This document shows, piece by piece, positions 23,551-33,499 of a stretch of 64,000 bases of DNA. This DNA comes from an uncultured Spirochaetaceae bacterium (GTDB lineage: Bacteria > Spirochaetota > Spirochaetia > Treponematales > Treponemataceae). The stretch's first letter is position 1; the number at the start of each line of letters is the position of its first letter. Below the pieces are notes generated by a model. It was not told the origin of the DNA, did no database searches, and worked only from the letters and a program-made list of their open reading frames with translations. The stretch covers positions 62,001-126,000 of the forward strand of contig CACXCG010000021.1 of NCBI GenBank assembly GCA_902766125.1, read 5' to 3'. The position numbers were made by a program, and so were the translations under genes.

Positions 23551-25137
23551 ATGAAATTTACAGAGTTTACCTTACATCAGAGCCTTCTTGAAGGCATAGC
23601 ACATGCCGGATATACAGACTGTACTCCGGTTCAGGAACAGGTGCTTAAAAATTCACTTGAAGGAAGAGATTTATACGTTCAGTCTCAGACCGGTACCGGA
23701 AAAACAGCCGCATACCTTATTTCCATCATTCAGGAACTGCTTACCCGAGAAACCGCCGACGGAAAAAAAGCGCTTATCATGGTTCCCACCCGCGAACTTG
23801 CCGTTCAGGTGCAGGAAGAAGCACAAAAACTTATCGGTTCAACCTCGCTTACAGCTGCAAGTTTTTATGGCGGTGTGGGATACGACAAGCAGGTTGCATC
23901 GCTCAAAAAAGGCGTAGACCTTCTGATCGGAACTCCGGGGCGCGTCATTGATCTGCACGAAGGCGGACAGATGAAGCTGGACGATGTTGCCTTTCTGGTA
24001 ATTGATGAAGCTGACCGCATGTTTGACATGGGATTTTATCCCGACTTGCGCCGTCTTATAAAAGTGCTGCCTGTTTCAGAAAAACGTCAGACCATGCTGT
24101 TTTCTGCAACGCTCAACAGTTATGTCAAAAACCTTGCGTGGGAATACACCCGTAACCCTGCAGAAATCACAATCGATGCAGAAAACATTACCGTCGATGA
24201 AATTGCACAGCTGTTACTGCATGTCTCAAGCGATGACAAAATGCGTCTTCTTTTGGGAGTTATTGCAAAAGAACAGCCGGAAAGCCTTATCATTTTCTGT
24301 AATACAAAGCGCAGCTGCGAAGTGGTAGCAAAACGGCTTCGGATGAATGACGTGCAGAGTGAATACATTATCGGAGATCTTCCTCAGTCTAAACGCCTTC
24401 AGATAATGGACCGCTTTAAGTCAGGAAAAATCAAGTGCCTGGTTGCGACAGATGTTGCAGCCCGCGGTATCGATGTAAATGATCTTGCCATGGTTATCAA
24501 CTATGACCTTCCCAACGAAGCAGAAAATTACGTACACCGCATTGGACGAACAGCCCGTGCCGGTAAGAGCGGCAAAGCCTACACCTTCTGCAGTGAACAG
24601 GATGTATATTCGTTACCCGCAATTGAACGCTATGTCGGTTCAGCAATTCCTGCACAGGTTGCAGATGAAAGCCTGTATGCGCAGGATAAGTCAGCCGGCG
24701 TTTACATCAAGACAGATTCGTATCGAGAAGAATATCACGACAAAAGTGAATTTGGCAAAAAGCGTCAGGCAGAATACGAACAGTCTCATGCGCGCAGAGG
24801 CACTGGCTCTCAGCGGGGTAAGGGACGCTATTCTTCACGTAACCAGAAAGCAGCAGCCCAGTACAAGCGTGACCGCCGTGTGTTCAGCGCAGAAGAAGAA
24901 GCGCAGCTTGCATCTATGTCTACAGAAGACCGCATGAAGCTGTACCGCGAAAAGTACGGCAAGATGTCAGCACAGACTTCCCGCTACGAAAAAAAGCCGC
25001 ATAAGCAGAACAGAACAAAAGGCAAAAACAATAGAAACAGTCAGACTTCCCGTATCAGTCAGCAGCGTCCGGCTCAGACTCAGAAAAAGCAGGGACTCTT
25101 TGGCAGGTTAAAGGCGCTGTTTTCAAAGAAGAAGTAG
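23551..25137 (+). CDS. DEAD-box ATP-dependent RNA helicase
   Basis: 528 residues from ATG 23551 (AGGA 7 bases upstream); an upstream extension of the frame is hydrophobic and not family-like. Motifs in order: Q-motif (TPVQEQ), SQTGTGKT, PTRELAVQV, TPGRVID, DEADRMFDMGF, SAT, and HRIGRTARAG. The last about 150 residues are a basic, disordered Lys/Arg/Gln-rich tail suited to RNA binding. It resembles RhlE/RhlB. Likely roles are ribosome assembly or mRNA decay. Confidence 0.93.
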   Translation: MKFTEFTLHQSLLEGIAHAGYTDCTPVQEQVLKNSLEGRDLYVQSQTGTGKTAAYLISIIQELLTRETADGKKALIMVPTRELAVQVQEEAQKLIGSTSLTAASFYGGVGYDKQVASLKKGVDLLIGTPGRVIDLHEGGQMKLDDVAFLVIDEADRMFDMGFYPDLRRLIKVLPVSEKRQTMLFSATLNSYVKNLAWEYTRNPAEITIDAENITVDEIAQLLLHVSSDDKMRLLLGVIAKEQPESLIIFCNTKRSCEVVAKRLRMNDVQSEYIIGDLPQSKRLQIMDRFKSGKIKCLVATDVAARGIDVNDLAMVINYDLPNEAENYVHRIGRTARAGKSGKAYTFCSEQDVYSLPAIERYVGSAIPAQVADESLYAQDKSAGVYIKTDSYREEYHDKSEFGKKRQAEYEQSHARRGTGSQRGKGRYSSRNQKAAAQYKRDRRVFSAEEEAQLASMSTEDRMKLYREKYGKMSAQTSRYEKKPHKQNRTKGKNNRNSQTSRISQQRPAQTQKKQGLFGRLKALFSKKK

Positions 25138-25158
25138 TATCAGTTAAGGAGATTTGAT

Positions 25159-26805
25159 TTGATTACCGTATCAGACGTAACATTAAAATTCAGTGAAAAA
25201 CCTCTGTTTAAGGATGTTAACTTAAAGTTTACCAAAGGAAACTGCTATGGCATTATTGGTGCCAACGGAGCAGGTAAGTCTACGTTCCTTAAGGTGCTTT
25301 CCGGCGAACAGGAATGTGACTCAGGTTCTATCAGCATCAGTACCGGAGAACGCCTTGCAAAACTGTCACAGGATCACTTTGCTTACGATTCATATTCAGT
25401 AAAAGAAACTGTTCTTATGGGATTCCCAAAACTGTATCAGCTGGGAAAAGATAAAGACGCCATTTACGAAAAGCCGGATTTTTCTGAAGAAGACGGAATC
25501 AAGGCTGCAGAAATGGAAGCAGAGTATGGTGAGTTAGGCGGATACGAAGCCGAAAATCAGATTGAACAGATGCTTTCTGGTCTTGGCCTTGAAGAAGAAT
25601 TCCATGACCGCATGATGAGCGATCTTGATGAAGGACAGAAAGTCCGCGTGCTGCTTGCTCAGTCTCTGTTCGGTAATCCCGACATTCTGCTTTTGGACGA
25701 ACCTACCAACGGTCTTGATTTGGAAAGCATTGCATGGCTTGAAAACTTTTTGATCGAATTTGAAAACTGTGTCATTGTTGTAAGCCATGACCGCCACTTC
25801 CTTAATGCAGTGTGTACGGTAATCTGTGATATTGACTACGGTAAGATTACTCAGTTTACCGGTAACTATGACTTCTGGTTCCAGATGAGTCAGATCATGC
25901 AGAAGCAGGCAAAGGACCAGCAGAAAAAACGCGAAGACAAAATGGCAGAACTCAAGACCTTTATTGCACGCTTTGCAAGTAATGTGTCTAAAGCAGGTCA
26001 GGCTTCCAGCCGTAAGAAGGTGCTTGAAAAACTTGAACTTGAAGAACTGCCGGTTACCAGCCGTAAGTTCCCGTATGTTCATTTTCAGAGCGACCGCGAA
26101 ATCGGTAACTTTGTGTTAACTGCAGAACATTTAAATGCAAAAGATTCAGAAGGCGAAGTACTGCTCAGGGATTTTTCAATCACGGTTCATCCCGGAGAAA
26201 AAATTGCCTTTGTCGGAATGGAACACAATTCAATCACTTCATTCTTCGATATTGTAGCCGGTGAAAGAAAAAGCGACGGGGACGATGCCGTTATCAACTG
26301 GGGTCAGACAACCATCAGAACCTATATGGGCCGCGACAACAGCAAGTTCTTCAGCAATGACCTTAACATAACCGACTGGCTCAAACAGTTTTCAAAAGAT
26401 CAGGATGATGCGTATGTGCGCGGATTCCTTGGACGCATGCTGTTTACCGGAGACGAAAGCCTTAAGCCGGTAAAGGTTCTGTCGGGTGGAGAAAAAGTCC
26501 GCTGTATGCTTTCAAAGATGATGCTTTCGGGGGCAAACGTTCTTATCCTCGATGATCCGACAAATCACCTTGATCTGGAAAGCATAGAAAGCCTTAACCA
26601 GGGACTGGTACGCTTTGGCGGAGTAGTGCTGTTTTCAAGCCATGACCACGAGTTTATCAGTACCATTGCAAACCGTATTGTCGAAATTACACCAAACGGC
26701 ATTATTGACCGCATGATGAATTTTGATGATTACCTGAAAGATGAACAGGTTCGTGCACTGCGTAAAGAGTATTATGCAGGTACTGACAAAAAGATTAGGT
26801 TCTAA
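25159..26805 (+). CDS. ABC-F family protein, YbiT-like, with degenerate second ATP site
   Basis: 548 residues from TTG 25159, with AAGGAG upstream. The first nucleotide-binding domain is intact: GANGAGKST, a divergent signature DEGQKVRV, LLLDEPTN. It aligns along its length with E. coli YbiT as I recall it. In the second domain the P-loop that should read GxxGxGKS is GMEHNSITS, with no Gly-Lys-Ser, and Walker B ends LDDPTN rather than LDEPTN; the LSGGEK signature is kept. ABC-F proteins act on the ribosome. Only one ATP site can be standard here. It follows the DEAD helicase by 21 bases. Confidence 0.9.
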   Translation: MITVSDVTLKFSEKPLFKDVNLKFTKGNCYGIIGANGAGKSTFLKVLSGEQECDSGSISISTGERLAKLSQDHFAYDSYSVKETVLMGFPKLYQLGKDKDAIYEKPDFSEEDGIKAAEMEAEYGELGGYEAENQIEQMLSGLGLEEEFHDRMMSDLDEGQKVRVLLAQSLFGNPDILLLDEPTNGLDLESIAWLENFLIEFENCVIVVSHDRHFLNAVCTVICDIDYGKITQFTGNYDFWFQMSQIMQKQAKDQQKKREDKMAELKTFIARFASNVSKAGQASSRKKVLEKLELEELPVTSRKFPYVHFQSDREIGNFVLTAEHLNAKDSEGEVLLRDFSITVHPGEKIAFVGMEHNSITSFFDIVAGERKSDGDDAVINWGQTTIRTYMGRDNSKFFSNDLNITDWLKQFSKDQDDAYVRGFLGRMLFTGDESLKPVKVLSGGEKVRCMLSKMMLSGANVLILDDPTNHLDLESIESLNQGLVRFGGVVLFSSHDHEFISTIANRIVEITPNGIIDRMMNFDDYLKDEQVRALRKEYYAGTDKKIRF

Positions 26806-26821
26806 AAAAAAGGAGTCTGCT

Positions 26822-28717
26822 ATGAAAAAAATCAACGCGCTTGTGTTATGTGCATTTGTTTCACTTTCAATGCTGTTTGCTGCACAAACTGATGAATCCG
26901 GACTGTTTACCGTAAAGTATCGCGGCGACAGTGTTATGATTACCGGCTGTACCTACGATGAAGATGAGCACAATTTTACAACGCTTACGGTTCCCGCAGA
27001 AATTAACGGACTTCCCGTTACCGAACTGGGAGAGTATGCGCTTTCAAGTTACGAAAACTACGACCTTGATTCCATTACCCGCATTGACTTACCTGATACG
27101 CTTACAAAAATCGGTTACAAGGCATTTGCTGGACTGGAAGGGGTGACTTCTTTTGTTATTCCTGACTCAGTTACAACAATAGAAGAAGCTGCGTTTAAAG
27201 ACTGCTATGCGCTTAAAAGTATCCGTCTGCCTGCATCATTAACTGCCATTCCCGACTCCTGCTTTGACAACTGTGGCGAGCTGGAGACGGTACGCTTTGC
27301 TTCTAATGCAGTGCTTGAATCAATCGGAGAATCTGCCTTTGATGACTGTACTTCGCTTAAAGAAATTAAACTTCCCGAAACCGTTCGTTATATTGCAGAT
27401 TATGCCTTCGGCTGGTGCAGTGCACTTTCAAAAATTAACATTCCTGTTTCAGTTCGTTACATCGGACAGAGCGCATTCCATCTGACTGCTCTAGAATCTG
27501 TTATCATTCCGCGTCCTACGCATATTGCCTGTAATGCTTTTGATGATGACACGCTGATTAAAGTATTCCGTGGCAGTCAGGCTTCAGAAGTTGCAGAAGA
27601 ATGTGACTTTAACTTTATGTATTTACCCGCCGGCGGTTCGCTTGATATCCCGGAATATCCTGAAGAAGAATACGAACTGTACGAAGAAGATGACGACGAC
27701 TACTACGATTATTACGATGATGATGATTACAGCTATTACTATGACGACGACGATGATGACGATGAAGATCTTCCTCCCGTCACCGAAGAACAGCTTGCAT
27801 CTCTTGTTGAATACATTGAACAGATTGAAAAATCAGGAAACTTACCTGACTCTTCCTATGGTACAGAAACAGATGACGGTTTAATGTATCTTAAGGGAGA
27901 CGGTATCTCGTATCTTATCTGTGCAGAGTCTTATGATTTCCCGTTCCTGTACTACCGCATTGACAGTTATGTTTCTTCTGTTCCGAACTTTATCTACGTT
28001 CTGTATGGCCGCGCAACCGGAAGTAACCTCTGGTACTACAGTTATTCTGCTTACATGGTAGAAGGCGAATCTGCAGACGAATATCTTGAAAATACAGACA
28101 TAGAAAGCCGCTGGGCACGCATCAACGGTTATGCCATTCCGTACCGCACGCAGATTGTTCTTGACGGAAAGACGTATGAAGTGCTTTGTACCGATATTGA
28201 TGATGATACCGGAACCGGTGATGATTACGACGATTACGATGATGATGACTACGATTACGATTTGAGCTACGAAAGCGAGTATGACTGGGATGAAGATGAG
28301 TTTATTGCAGAACTGACTTCAGAAAGCATGACCCGCAAAGTAGACGAAGTTACTGCTCTGTTAAACGCAGGTCTTGAATCTGATGAAGATGTAAGTGTAT
28401 ATACTTTGTCTACGGACGATATAATTATGTTTGTAAATGCAGAGACTGATATTCCGTACTTAGGAATTCTTGCAAACGCTGACGACGGACGTAAGGCACT
28501 GATTCTTGCCTGTATGCGCGGAACTTCAATGAACCGTATTCAGCTTCGTTCTTTAGGATACGCGCTGAACGAAATGCCGGTATCAGAACTGGGTTTTAGT
28601 GGCGACGATTTTGATGATCTGTATGCTTCTGCAGAAGAAGAGAGTGTGCTGCATCTTATCCGCACCATATGGGGAGAGACCTATGATGTGTTTGCCACTA
28701 ACGTCGAAGATTTGTAA
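26822..28717 (+). CDS. Secreted BspA-type leucine-rich repeat protein with Asp/Tyr-rich tracts
   Basis: 631 residues from ATG 26822 (AAGGAG upstream). A signal peptide of about 21 residues ends at MLFAAQ. Residues about 60-260 are LRR_5 (BspA-like) repeats with the pattern xxLPxTVRYIxxYAFxxCSAL. A strongly acidic Asp/Glu/Tyr tract follows (about 275-320), and a second one near 465-490. The C-terminal part is unrecognised. BspA-like proteins of treponemes bind host or other bacterial surfaces. Location outside the inner membrane is inferred from the signal peptide. Confidence 0.85.
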   Translation: MKKINALVLCAFVSLSMLFAAQTDESGLFTVKYRGDSVMITGCTYDEDEHNFTTLTVPAEINGLPVTELGEYALSSYENYDLDSITRIDLPDTLTKIGYKAFAGLEGVTSFVIPDSVTTIEEAAFKDCYALKSIRLPASLTAIPDSCFDNCGELETVRFASNAVLESIGESAFDDCTSLKEIKLPETVRYIADYAFGWCSALSKINIPVSVRYIGQSAFHLTALESVIIPRPTHIACNAFDDDTLIKVFRGSQASEVAEECDFNFMYLPAGGSLDIPEYPEEEYELYEEDDDDYYDYYDDDDYSYYYDDDDDDDEDLPPVTEEQLASLVEYIEQIEKSGNLPDSSYGTETDDGLMYLKGDGISYLICAESYDFPFLYYRIDSYVSSVPNFIYVLYGRATGSNLWYYSYSAYMVEGESADEYLENTDIESRWARINGYAIPYRTQIVLDGKTYEVLCTDIDDDTGTGDDYDDYDDDDYDYDLSYESEYDWDEDEFIAELTSESMTRKVDEVTALLNAGLESDEDVSVYTLSTDDIIMFVNAETDIPYLGILANADDGRKALILACMRGTSMNRIQLRSLGYALNEMPVSELGFSGDDFDDLYASAEEESVLHLIRTIWGETYDVFATNVEDL

Positions 28718-28759
28718 TTGAGTTTATAACACAGTATTTTATTTGCACGAGGAATGTAT

Positions 28760-31700
28760 ATGTATAAAGCAGTTGATCCGAAAGTTGATTTTCCAAAGCA
28801 GGAAGAAGAAGTTCTTTCGTTCTGGGAAAAAAACGACACGTTCAAAAAATCCCTTTCTCAGCGCGAAGGTGCTGAAGACTATGTGTTCTATGATGGTCCT
28901 CCATTTGCAACCGGTCTTCCTCATTTTGGTCACTTTATTCCGTCAACTATTAAAGATATTGTTCCCCGGTATCAGACTATGCGGGGTAAGCATGTAACCC
29001 GCCGCTTTGGCTGGGACTGCCACGGCCTTCCTGTTGAAAACCTTATCGAAAAAGAACTGGGGCTTAACTCTAAGCATGAAATTGAAGCCTATGGTGTTGC
29101 AAACTTTAACGACAAATGCCGTGCTTCAGTTTTAAAATACACTGGTGAATGGCGCAAAACCATTACCCGTATGGGACGCTGGGTAGACTTTGACAACGAC
29201 TACAAAACCATGGAACCTGCCTTCATGGAAAGCATCTGGTGGGCCTGTAAATCTCTGTGGGATAAAGGTCTTGTGTACGAAGGTCAGTACATTCTTCCGT
29301 ACTGTCCCCGCTGTGCAACAGTTCTTTCTACGCACGAAATTGCTCAGGGCTACAAGGAAAAACAGGATCCTGCAATCACCATCCGCTTTAAGGTAACAAA
29401 AGCTCCTGCCGGCGTAAACGATCCCGATATGGCAAACGGAAGCACTTACTTCCTTGCATGGACTACAACTCCCTGGACACTGCCTTCAAACCTGGGTCTG
29501 TGTATGGGACCTGATATTGAATACGTAAAAATCCGTGATAAAGAAAGTGGAGACTGCTACATTCTTGCAGAAAGCCGCCTTGGTGCCTACTACAAGAGTG
29601 AAGATGCTTACGAAGTAATGTACAAACATACCGGCAAAGAATTTTTAGGTGCTGAATACGAACCGTTGTTCCCGTATTTTGCAAACCTCAAAGATCCTGC
29701 TGTCTGCTCAGAAAAGAGTGGTGAGCCATGTAAAGCAGGTGCCTTCCGCATGATGAATGCAGACTATGTTTCTACAGAAGACGGTACCGGTATCGTTCAT
29801 ATTGCTCCTGCATTCGGTGAAGAAGATAACAAAGTGTTCCGTGGAAGCGGTGTGCCCAATGTGCAGCCGATCGACGCAGAGTGTAAGTTTACGTCTGATG
29901 TTTCAGACTATGCAGGTGTGTTCGTAAAAGATGCAGATAAAGACATCATGGACCGCCTTAAGAAAGAAGGCAAGCTTGTAAAACGCGAAACCGTAAACCA
30001 CCAGTATCCTCACTGCTGGAGATGTGGCAGTCCGCTTATCTACCGCGGAGTAGGCAGCTGGTTTGTTCGTGTTGCAGATCACCATGAAGCACTGCTTCGT
30101 GCAAACAGTCAGATTAAATGGCAGCCCGCACACATTAAGGAAGGCCGCTTCGGTAAGTGGCTTGCCGGTAGCCGTGACTGGGCAATCAGCCGTAACCGCT
30201 ACTGGGGTAACCCCATTCCTGTATGGAGATGTACTGATCCTTCCTGCGGTCACAAGCTCTGTGTAGGAAGCCGTGATGAACTTAAACAGCTGTCTGGTGT
30301 ATATCCCGAAGACCTGCACAAGCAGTTTGTAGACAAGATTACCATTCCCTGTCCTAAGTGCGGTAAAGAAATGCGCCGTATTCCGGAAGTGTTTGACTGC
30401 TGGTTTGAATCCGGTTCTATGCCGTATGCTCAGCAGCATTATCCGTTTGAAAATAAAGATTATTTTGAAGCGCACTTCCCGGCAGACTTTATTTCTGAAG
30501 GTCTTGATCAGACCCGCGGATGGTTCTATACGCTTACCATTCTTGCAAGTCATCTGTTTGATAAGCCCGCATTTAAAAACTGTGTGGTAAACGGAATCGT
30601 TCTTGCAGAAGACGGACGCAAAATGTCAAAGAGCCTGCGCAACTACACAGACCCTGTAGAAGCAATCAATAAGTTTGGTGCCGATGCAATCCGTCTGTTC
30701 TTGATGCACAGTGCCGTCGTAAAGGCAGATGAAATCCGCTACAGCGATGACGGTGTCCGTGATATTCTTAAGAGCATTATCCTTCCTCTGTGGAACAGTT
30801 ACAGCTTCTTTGTTCAGTATGCAAACATTGACAAAGTTACCTGTACCGGTCATGAATTTGACGATCATCTTCCGACCAATCCGCTTGACCGCTGGCTTTT
30901 GTCTGTTTCTCAGAAAATGATTAAAGATGTTATTGCTGCAATGGAAGATTACGACCTGAGTGCCGCAATCGACCCGTGGCTTTCGTTCATTGATCAGCTG
31001 AACAACTGGTACATCCGCCGTAACCGCCGCCGTTTCTGGAAGAGTGGAAGTGACAGTGACAAACTGGAAGCATACGGAACTCTCTATTCCGCACTTAAAA
31101 CCTTTACTCAGGTTGCAGCTCCGTTTATTCCGTTCCTTACCGAAACCATGTGGCAGAATCTGCGCACTGCAGAAGATAAGGAAAGCGTTCACTTAGTTGA
31201 CTTCCCGGTATACAACGAAAAGTTCCGTGATGAAGCACTTGAGTTCCAGATGGAAACCGTACAGAAAGCGGTCAGCATGGGACGCAGTCTGCGTAATCAG
31301 TTTAATCTTAAAAACCGTCAGCCTCTGCAGAGTGTTGCATTAGTTACCCGCAATGCAGACGAAAAGAAAGTCCTTGCCGCAATGGAAGAAACAATTGCAG
31401 AAGAACTGAACGTTAAGCAGGTTATCTTCCACGAACGCGAAGATGAACTTGTTGAATACAAGGCAAAGGCTAACTTTAAGGTGCTGGGTAAACAGCTTGG
31501 TGCAAAGATGAAGAGTGCAGCTTCTGTTATTGCTCAGCTTACAAACGATCAGATTGCTGCTTTGCTTGACGGTCAGAAACTTTCTATCAGCGTAGACGGA
31601 ACTGATGTTGACCTTACCGCCGAAAACGTAATCGTTGAACGCTTTGAAAAAGAAGACCTTAAAGTTGTAAATGACGGAACGCTCACCGTTGGTCTGGATA

Positions 31701-31972
31701 CAAAAATCACCGACGAACTTAAAAAAGAAGGCTATGCCCGTGACCTGGTGCGCGGAATTCAGAACCTTCGCAAAGAGAGCGGCTTTGAAATTACCGACCG
31801 CATTGCACTTTCGGTAAACGGCAGTGCAGAACTGAAGGGTGCATTTGAACTGTTCCGTGACTTTATTGCAGGAGAAACGCTTGCTTCTTCTGTAACCTGG
31901 AGTGACAGTGCGTTGTCTTCTTCGGTAGATGCTGATGGAGAAACATGGACATTCAGCATAAGGAGAAGTTAA
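28760..31972 (+). CDS. ileS: Isoleucyl-tRNA synthetase
   Basis: 1070 residues from ATG 28760, chosen over ATG 28754 because GAGGA is 6 bases upstream of it. Class I motifs are present: GLPHFGHF (HIGH variant, about 54-61) and KMSKSLRN (about 620). Also visible are the WDCHGLPVE segment, the editing-domain region with TTTPWTLPSN, and a CPKCGKEMRR metal-type site. The length and the long C-terminal domain suggest the eukaryote-like (mupirocin-insensitive) IleRS class, which is an inference. Its TAA overlaps the next gene's ATG. Confidence 0.97.
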   Translation: MYKAVDPKVDFPKQEEEVLSFWEKNDTFKKSLSQREGAEDYVFYDGPPFATGLPHFGHFIPSTIKDIVPRYQTMRGKHVTRRFGWDCHGLPVENLIEKELGLNSKHEIEAYGVANFNDKCRASVLKYTGEWRKTITRMGRWVDFDNDYKTMEPAFMESIWWACKSLWDKGLVYEGQYILPYCPRCATVLSTHEIAQGYKEKQDPAITIRFKVTKAPAGVNDPDMANGSTYFLAWTTTPWTLPSNLGLCMGPDIEYVKIRDKESGDCYILAESRLGAYYKSEDAYEVMYKHTGKEFLGAEYEPLFPYFANLKDPAVCSEKSGEPCKAGAFRMMNADYVSTEDGTGIVHIAPAFGEEDNKVFRGSGVPNVQPIDAECKFTSDVSDYAGVFVKDADKDIMDRLKKEGKLVKRETVNHQYPHCWRCGSPLIYRGVGSWFVRVADHHEALLRANSQIKWQPAHIKEGRFGKWLAGSRDWAISRNRYWGNPIPVWRCTDPSCGHKLCVGSRDELKQLSGVYPEDLHKQFVDKITIPCPKCGKEMRRIPEVFDCWFESGSMPYAQQHYPFENKDYFEAHFPADFISEGLDQTRGWFYTLTILASHLFDKPAFKNCVVNGIVLAEDGRKMSKSLRNYTDPVEAINKFGADAIRLFLMHSAVVKADEIRYSDDGVRDILKSIILPLWNSYSFFVQYANIDKVTCTGHEFDDHLPTNPLDRWLLSVSQKMIKDVIAAMEDYDLSAAIDPWLSFIDQLNNWYIRRNRRRFWKSGSDSDKLEAYGTLYSALKTFTQVAAPFIPFLTETMWQNLRTAEDKESVHLVDFPVYNEKFRDEALEFQMETVQKAVSMGRSLRNQFNLKNRQPLQSVALVTRNADEKKVLAAMEETIAEELNVKQVIFHEREDELVEYKAKANFKVLGKQLGAKMKSAASVIAQLTNDQIAALLDGQKLSISVDGTDVDLTAENVIVERFEKEDLKVVNDGTLTVGLDTKITDELKKEGYARDLVRGIQNLRKESGFEITDRIALSVNGSAELKGAFELFRDFIAGETLASSVTWSDSALSSSVDADGETWTFSIRRS

Positions 31973-32967
31973 TGAAACGACTTGCATTCGCCTTTATTCT
32001 GGTACTGTCGCTTGCACTTACCGCCTGTCAGACGACCGAAGAACAGCCCGAAGTTCCTGCAGCTCCTGCTAAGCCTGCATTAAAAGAAGTACATCCGCTT
32101 TCACTTTTAGCAGATGATTTCAGCATCTATGTGGGTGTTCCGGTTAAGTATCATCAGCAGCTGGTTGCAGACATTATCTGCGCAGAAATACCCAATCTTT
32201 CTAAAAAAGATGCACTGACAGTGGTAAAGCAGATCAATGTGCTGTATGCCGGTTTAGGAACTGTCGCCGACCGTTCTCTGCTTGAAATTGCTGCCGGGGG
32301 AACCATTCCTTCTCTTGCTCAGTCTGCAATTTTTACTCAGAATAACGGATGGATATCGCAAGTCTATCGTGCGCAGTCAACACCTGAAGCTTTGAAAAAA
32401 GGCTATCCCAACGAGTTTAAGTATTACCGCAGACGTGACACCCGCTTTCAGGTTGGAATTCCTTCACAGAAAATCATAACGGTTGCCCGCGACCTTGCAC
32501 CTCTGTTTGAAAACTATGCAGTGCGTGAAGAGCCTCTGGAAACAAACTACAACGAATGGGTTGATCTTACCCGTAACGCAGGACAGGATATCCGCTTTTA
32601 TATTACAAAGCCAGGTCAGTATTTAAGAAACCTTTTGGGAAGCGACATACTGGGAAGTAATGAAGTGTTCGGATACCTTACGTACAAACCTGATGCTTCA
32701 AATCCTTCTGCGTATTCCGGTAATTATGTGCTTACCTTTGACTTACGCTGTAATACTTCGCGGACGGCTAAGACACTGTTTGCTGCGTTACAGCTGTCTC
32801 TGGGACTTATGGGCGGCAATATCAGCATGCGTGATGATACGACGCTTGAAGTTTCAGGCCTTGAAATAACCGAAAAGAAACTGATTGACCTGTTTACCCG
32901 TGACCCCATAACCGGTAAGCATTTCGAGGTAAATGCCGATGGTACGGTTACCACGACTAACCGTTAG
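31972..32967 (+). CDS. Lipoprotein following ileS (possible Tp0453-like outer-membrane lipoprotein)
   Basis: 331 residues from ATG 31972 (AAGGAG upstream), overlapping the ileS stop by one base. The signal peptide ends in lipobox LTAC (Cys19), followed by a Pro/Ala-rich spacer. The mature part has alternating amphipathic segments and no domain I recognise. In T. pallidum I recall the lipoprotein Tp0453, a concealed outer-membrane protein, lying next to ileS (Tp0452). The shared position is the main reason to propose orthology. Confidence 0.8.
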   Translation: MKRLAFAFILVLSLALTACQTTEEQPEVPAAPAKPALKEVHPLSLLADDFSIYVGVPVKYHQQLVADIICAEIPNLSKKDALTVVKQINVLYAGLGTVADRSLLEIAAGGTIPSLAQSAIFTQNNGWISQVYRAQSTPEALKKGYPNEFKYYRRRDTRFQVGIPSQKIITVARDLAPLFENYAVREEPLETNYNEWVDLTRNAGQDIRFYITKPGQYLRNLLGSDILGSNEVFGYLTYKPDASNPSAYSGNYVLTFDLRCNTSRTAKTLFAALQLSLGLMGGNISMRDDTTLEVSGLEITEKKLIDLFTRDPITGKHFEVNADGTVTTTNR

Positions 32968-33499
32968 GTTTCTTGCCGTATGCGTCTGTGCGCTTACGGT
33001 AAGTTCCTGCGCCGGAATCCCCGGAGAAAATGCCAAAAAAACTCAGTCTCTGTACCGCGAGTTTTATTCTCTGGGGCAGGAATACGAAAGCGTTAAAAAA
33101 TATGACAGGGCGATCAGTTGTTACGAAAAAGCCTGTCAGGACCGTGAACTGTATGACAGTGCATACTACCGCATTGGTGTTTGTGCCGTACAGCAGAAAG
33201 ACTGGCTTAAAGCAGAGCAGGTGTTTTCCTATTTCGTAAAAAAAGATTCTGAAAATACAACCATGCTTTTGTCGCTTGCATACGTGCAGGCACAGTTGGG
33301 TCATGTTGATAAAGCTGCAGCAACATACGAAATGCTCTATCTTTCTGACAGCAGCAATCCCTCTGTGTTAAAAAATTACTGTGCAGTGCTCATTGAATTA
33401 AAAGAAAATCAAAAGGCAAAGGAAGTGCTTGAAGAACTGATTCAGAAATTTCCTGATGATTCATCCATTCAAACACTTCGTTCAAAACTTTCAGACTGA
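32939..33499 (+). CDS. TPR-repeat lipoprotein
   Basis: 186 residues from ATG 32939 (GAGG 9 bases upstream); ATG 32933 has too short a spacing. The signal peptide ends at lipobox VSSC (Cys22 or so), then come three to four TPR units (YDRAISCYEKAC, DWLKAEQVFSYF, VDKAAATYEMLY, QKAKEVLEELI). It overlaps the end of the preceding lipoprotein gene by 29 bases in another frame, so the two are probably coexpressed. TPRs mediate protein contacts. The partner is unknown. Confidence 0.85.
   Translation: MVRLPRLTVRFLAVCVCALTVSSCAGIPGENAKKTQSLYREFYSLGQEYESVKKYDRAISCYEKACQDRELYDSAYYRIGVCAVQQKDWLKAEQVFSYFVKKDSENTTMLLSLAYVQAQLGHVDKAAATYEMLYLSDSSNPSVLKNYCAVLIELKENQKAKEVLEELIQKFPDDSSIQTLRSKLSD

Noticed and set aside
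29903..30553. 216-codon minus-strand frame
   Set aside because: Antisense to ileS, which has complete synthetase motifs across this stretch.
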